Source: Rhizophagus irregularis | Taxonomy: Eukaryota; Glomeromycota; Glomeromycetes; Glomerales; Glomeraceae | NCBI RefSeq assembly: GCF_026210795.1 | Contig: NC_089438.1 | Location: 62,001 to 126,000 of the forward strand | DNA: 64,000 nucleotides | Reading direction: 5' to 3' | Part shown: positions 59,151 to 64,000 of the stretch, one piece after another | How the letters are laid out: every line of letters starts with the position of its first letter | Position numbering within the stretch: the first letter of the stretch is position 1 | Made by a program: the position numbers and the translations under genes | The notes under the pieces: model-generated | Database searches by the model: none | Told to the model about the DNA's origin: nothing | What the model saw: the letters and a program-made list of their open reading frames with translations, nothing else

Positions 59151-60009
59151 CAGTGTTCAGAAATGACCTGGTCATTTGAACATTTTTTCGGATTAGGAGT
59201 CATTTGGTCAAATGACATCCTATCATTTGGCATTTAGCATTTGAATTATTCGCGAAATGATAAATGCCAAATGATTGGGTATCATTTGACTGTCATTTGC
59301 GTCCTTTGTCATTTGGTCATTTGTCATTAAAATATTTAAAGATTATTGGACAATTTATAATCACGTGATGTACAAAAAAGGAAGGACGTAATCAAAATAA
59401 TCACAAACAGAATCAATTTCACCAAATTATTTATTTTTTACTGTAATCTGAAAATAATAAATAACACAACCATAATTATTTAAGTGATAATATCTGATAT
59501 GTTATTTATTATATATAATTTTATTATATAATTATATGCATAAATAAATATTATGGCCATCTTATGATTAAATAAAGACAACAATTATATATAAAAATGG
59601 TGAAAAATGGGATCCACTACATGTGTTACAATTAAATATTTTATTGCAAAATTAATTAACTTTTATCTGTGTGGATAAAATGATCATTAGTGAAATAATT
59701 ATAAGTGAAATAATCCTGTCTATAATAATATTATTAACAAATAATAACCTGTAAAAATAATACTCAAATCACATGATTAAAAAATCTTTACTACTATTGG
59801 AACTTTTTTGATTATATATATTAAACCAATTTTGTTTTAATATTTTTGTTTTCTTAATTAAAATAAACAAAATAATTAATAAAAATTCTCAGAATATTTA
59901 ATATTTTTCAAATGACTTAAATGACAGGTCATTTGAGTTGCAAATGACAAATGACAAATGACTTGTCATTTGAGTCATTTGTTCATTTCAAGTCATTTGC
60001 TGAACACTG
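59151..60009. mobile_element. hAT-like MITE with CAGTGTTCAG ends
   Basis: Ends CAGTGTTCAG and CTGAACACTG with an exact 8-bp duplication AATCAAAG (59143-59150 and 60010-60017). Both subterminal regions consist of repeated GTCATTTG / CAAATGAC, as in transposase-binding arrays. There is no transposase. Confidence 0.88.
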
Positions 60010-60529
60010 AATCAAAGTAGTACGTACGATTTAAAATCATACGTACTAACAAAAAACGCAAACTACATACTATTTTACAAAATCATGCTATACTAAGATC
60101 AGATACATCGTTTATGTGACAGTCTGTTTGTTTCCAAAAAGATCGTTTGTGTTTAAAAAGTAAATAAAATAATACTTTTGGACGTAACTGCATAAGGAAA
60201 AAAAAAAATTTTTTTTTTTAGCGTTTTTCAAAAAAGCGAGACTGTTGTATCATTTTTCAAGTTATTGGGTATTTATTTAAATTTTTATATTCTTTGAATG
60301 TTAATTAAGTTTTAACAGGTAATACCACTAATTTGTATTATTGAATAAAAAAATCTTTAATAGTAATTTTTATATGGGTCCATATGTAGTTTTGATTTAA
60401 TTAGTTGACCACGCACCTTAATCATCTGTGTATGCATCAATTGCATCATAAATACATTAAAGGGCTTATTTGAAATGAAATAAAATAAAAATAAAATAAA
60501 AATAAATTAGATTTCGCAATTATAAAAAA

Positions 60530-60905
60530 TGAAATTGGTAAAAGAATGGATTAAGGAAAAGATAATGTTATTTTGAATATGCATATGACGAATTTAGCAA
60601 AATCGTCGAAATTGATAGTGGAACTTTTAGTCAAGTGAATAAAACGAATATAGCTAATATGGGTTGATTGTACTAAAAAACTAAAGAGAAAATAGATGAA
60701 ACCAATGATGAATTTATCAATGAGATAGCATAGGGATCACTTTTTTATGTTGTATGGTATATTAGCTTGGTATAAAATTAATTCTATTTTACCTTTTTTT
60801 AGTTAAAACTTCTTCGTGAATGGTAAAATCAAAATGGCATTGGATATTATTAGTGGATTGAAATTTTTACACTCCAAAGAAATAATTCATAGAGACTTGG
60901 TATTT
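60530..60905 (+). pseudogene. decayed kinase related to the neighbouring kinase genes
   Basis: On the plus strand, fragments in several frames match the N-terminal part of the kinase genes at 8264 and 51881: K-E-W-I-K-E-K-I, Y-D-E-F-S-K-I-V-E-I-D, and L-K-F-L-H-S-K-E-I-I-H-R-D-L. The glycine loop reads S-G-T-F-S. There are stops and frameshifts throughout. Its orientation is opposite to the functional copies. Confidence 0.75.
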
Positions 60906-60929
60906 AATATTTTGTTTGTGATTTGACCG

Positions 60930-61129
60930 GGCCCTATAAAAACGAAATTTGTTAAATTTGTTTTATAGTTGTGCTCATGTGTAATAAATGTCTAAAAAGC
61001 ACCATTTTATCCGATTTATGTCTTATTACAAAAAAACAAAAATTAAACATAATGGTGCTTTTTTAGACATTTATTACATATGAGCACGAATTTAAAATAA
61101 ATTTAACATATTTTGTTTTTATAGGGGGG
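60930..61129. mobile_element. foldback MITE with CCCTATAAAAAC ends
   Basis: About 200 bp; the arms are inverted complements (CCCTATAAAAAC.. / ..GTTTTTATAGGG, with TGTCTAAAAAGCACCATT near the centre). Loop near 61020. It adjoins the kinase pseudogene. Confidence 0.7.
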
Positions 61130-61306
61130 TGATGACTAATAAATACTATCCAATCATTTTGTAACACTCTAAGAATATATTAGTGAATAACTGATTGCGT
61201 AACGGATATAACGTTAATGAATTTGTAGTTTAATAGTGCCGCAAAGAAAATGTAATAACTTACCGTCATATTGACTTTTGGATAGAAATTCTTTCACCAC
61301 CCCGCG

Positions 61307-61369
61307 ATCATCAAAGGATATAACCTTATTATTTACGTCACAAGTGCATAGGTTATATCCTTTGATGAT
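61307..61369. repeat. perfect 20-bp inverted repeat (hairpin)
   Basis: ATCATCAAAGGATATAACCT at 61307-61326 and its exact complement at 61350-61369, with a 23-base loop. It lies in non-coding DNA downstream of the kinase-LRR-GTPase gene. Confidence 0.8.
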
Positions 61370-61826
61370 TACCTGAGTGTGTGTCTTTCATACAGTATTT
61401 CACTTTTGGCATACTGCAAAAAAATTAAAATACTTTTGGTCTTTGATTTTATGATGGAGTCGTCATCTTCAGAAATTTGTTATTTTTTAGATGCTAATAA
61501 ATTCTTAACGCTGCTGGCATGAAATCAATAATCATGAAGTACTTGAAATTTAAATACTGTTCATGAATATATATACGTACTGATTTATTAGGAAAAAAAA
61601 TTTATTTTATTACTCTTGCATTAAAACATTATTTCTATTTTAAACCTGTCGATACATAATTTCTTATCCTAATTCTAAAATATGAATTCAACTTCACGAA
61701 CATTGGAATAATGAAAGCATCGAGCATAAATTATTCTTCTGATTTTATTCTTACACGCTATTTTTTAAAGAATTAAGCAAGCTTCTTCCGTCAGACAATC
61801 AGAATATCTGGATCAATTTCTAACTC

Positions 61827-64000
61827 TTATAAATTATGATTCGTATATTCAACAATCTTATTACATAATTCATCCCAATTTTCTGATTTGTAACGTTTGT
61901 CCTGATATTTTTCCTCCAAGTAGTCTAATATCTTCTTTCTTGATTTTTTTCTGACATTTTTATTAGCCAAAATTCGATCTTCATAATCATCATCATCATC
62001 TTCTTTAACAATATCTATTGGGGGATTGTCCACATGAATGAACCCATTACATGAATTAATTATTTCAGCAATTAATTCATTTTCTTTACTTTCTTCACGA
62101 ATTTTTTTTATGTCCACTTCACAGACTCTTTTATCTCTAAAGTTAGAAAATTTAGTTCTCACAATAGTGACATAATCAAGAATACCACTTTTAAAAATGG
62201 AATCTGTAATCATATTAAACGTGCTTATTTCTTCTTCTGTAAATCTTCCATCAATCACATATAAAACATGGTTCAGCCCCTCTGGCATTGAAAGGATTCC
62301 TTCTGCTATTTTGAATAAAGTATTCTCTGTACTTTGTTTAGTACCTCCAACTCCAATAGTATCAACTACGCGAAAATTTTCCTCATTCCATTTAAAATCA
62401 ATTTTCTTAAAATTTTTAGTCTGACTAACTGCATAAGCTCTTTCCTTGAAATTACTAGTGTCAGTTAGTACATTAGCCAACGTGGATTTACCACCACCAG
62501 TGCGACCAACTAGTAATATATTTCTGAAGTTTTCAAGTTTTCGAGTAATAATCAGGTCAGAAGGTTTTACCGTAATAGATTTGGAGCAATAACTTAGGTC
62601 AAGACTAGTTAATTTACTGCCAGTGCAATCAAGAAAGTCTAAGTAGGAACAGTTGCTTAAATCTAATTTAATTAATTTTTTATTATTTAAACAATCGAGT
62701 TTTGTGATATTCGGACAAAGATTAAGACTTAATTCTTCAATTGAAGTATTCGAACAATTGAGCTCTTCAAGATCACTAACTTCTAACTCAGTTAACGTCT
62801 TAGTTGATGAACAATCTAGCTTAGTCAGTTTTGGACAATTTATCACGTATAAACTCGTAAGTTTAGGAAGCCTAGAAAACCCGGTAATCTGATTAAGTTG
62901 AGAACAACCACTTGTTTCCAAACTAGTTAACTCAGGAAAAAGTGACAAGTCAAAAATCTTTTTAAATTGAGAACAATTGATTATTTTCAAACTTTTCAAA
63001 CTGGTTAACCCAATTAATGAACAATCATCCGTAGTTAGGTTTGGACAATCTCTTACATATAAACTCGTAAGTTTAGTAAGTTCAGACAAGTCAACCTTGT
63101 TAAGTTGAGAACAATCATTTATTTTTAAACTATTTAACTTAAGGTCCTTCAGATTAATAATTTCTAAATTTTCAAAGCCTTCTATTTCTAAGGAACCTTC
63201 TAATTTTGTAAATTCTGATTTAAAAAAACTAAATAGTATGCTTCTACTACCAACAATGTATATCTCTTTCTCTTTCGAGTATTGAGTATTAAACTTTTCT
63301 TGTTCTTTTGACTTGGTATTTCTTGGTTTTGATTTGCCATCTATAAAACGATTTAAATTCATAAATATTCTATTTTCAAAAATATTAAAAATATTCACCA
63401 TTAATATAAGTTACCTTACCTGGCATTTTTGGTTGGGCAACAGATACCAAACTCGAATTGCTCTCAGGCTCTATATTATTTAATACGTTAACATCTGAAC
63501 CCACTGATAAACTCTTATTTATATCTATAGTTCCTACACTTAATTCTGGAATTTTTAATGAGGTATTTCCTTTTTTATTAACATCATCGGGGTTTGTACT
63601 ATTTTGATCAGGAGAAATCAAAGCTTTAAGAGTTGAAACAATATCTTGCATGTTTGGACGCTCATGTGGTTCATATTTCCAACATTCTAGTTAAATAAAC
63701 CAAATAAAATTTAATTTTTTAATAAATAATAATAATGATATAGCTATTATTACCTGTATATAATTTACTATATTCAGCAGGAGTTCCATCAATAATTTTT
63801 TCTCTTCTTCCATTTATTATTGATATGGCCAAACTTACATCATAATTTTCATTTCTATATGGTTGATATCCACTTGAAATTTGCCACATTAGAACACCAA
63901 CACTATATACATCAGACTTTTTATTTAATTTATAATTTTGCCGATCTTTTAACCTTTTTGGATCGATATAAGGTATCAAGCCAAACGTATTTGGATTACT
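61827..64000 (-). CDS. kinase - LRR - AIG1 GTPase gene, 3' part (runs off the window)
   Basis: Three exons are visible: up to 63754 from the window edge, 63686-63420, and 63340-61827; phases match. The first holds the C-lobe of a kinase ([19 protein letters not shown]) very like kinase 2 of the gene at 47596-51881. After a Ser-rich linker come leucine-rich repeats of the L-x-S-L-x-I-x-x-C type, then an AIG1-type GTPase with intact [13 protein letters not shown] and R-T-K-F. The open frame reaches M at 63401 only by reading through an intron. The kinase N-lobe and any first kinase lie beyond the window. Confidence 0.8.

Noticed and set aside
1-64000. tRNA, rRNA or CRISPR features
   Set aside because: I looked for cloverleaf-like and regularly spaced repeats and found none; the repeated units seen are transposon ends or the 183-bp array.

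Overview
The window looks like nuclear DNA of an arbuscular mycorrhizal fungus close to Rhizophagus irregularis. This is inferred from very AT-rich intergenic DNA, short GT..AG introns, expanded protein-kinase genes, dense miniature transposons, and Gag and reverse-transcriptase types of the kind seen in Glomeromycotina. No search was run.

Layout. 1-4.9 kb: AT-rich DNA with no supported gene. 4.9-8.3 kb: a minus-strand gene fusing a protein kinase to two AIG1-type GTPase domains, with a decayed third GTPase copy downstream. 10.7-16.7 kb: a nest of foldback and miniature transposons inserted into one another. 17,084-41,058: a 24-kb Maverick/Polinton-class element with 517-bp terminal inverted repeats and a TCCAT target duplication. 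41-47.5 kb: repeats (LTR fragment, three kinds of MITE, a 183-bp tandem array). 47.6-51.9 kb: an 11-exon minus-strand gene that joins two kinases, leucine-rich repeats and an AIG1 GTPase. 52.5-61.4 kb: LINE debris, MITEs and a kinase pseudogene. 61.8-64 kb: the 3' part of another kinase-LRR-AIG1 gene that runs off the window.

The Polinton-class element encodes an SF3 helicase, a family B DNA polymerase, an A32-like packaging ATPase and a chromodomain integrase on the minus strand. It also carries a 2-cysteine-adaptor-like protein, an F-box protein, an IQ/zinc protein, a DUF5679-like zinc ribbon and several unknowns. I see no double-jelly-roll capsid and no adenovirus-type protease. Instead, tightly packed between the ATPase and the integrase, there is a Ty3-type Gag followed by a retropepsin in the -1 frame. 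Most genes are preceded by a TTGAAGAT-like motif, and several plus-strand genes are followed by TATATTTTTTA, so the module probably has its own transcription signals. A solo LTR interrupts the polymerase and a 7.5-kb LINE sits between two genes; both have clear target duplications. Without them the element is about 15.1 kb.

The host genes form the second system of interest: kinase (or tandem kinase) - LRR - AIG1 GTPase proteins, an architecture reminiscent of NLR or ROCO receptors. Their exon structures were derived by hand and splice with consistent phases.
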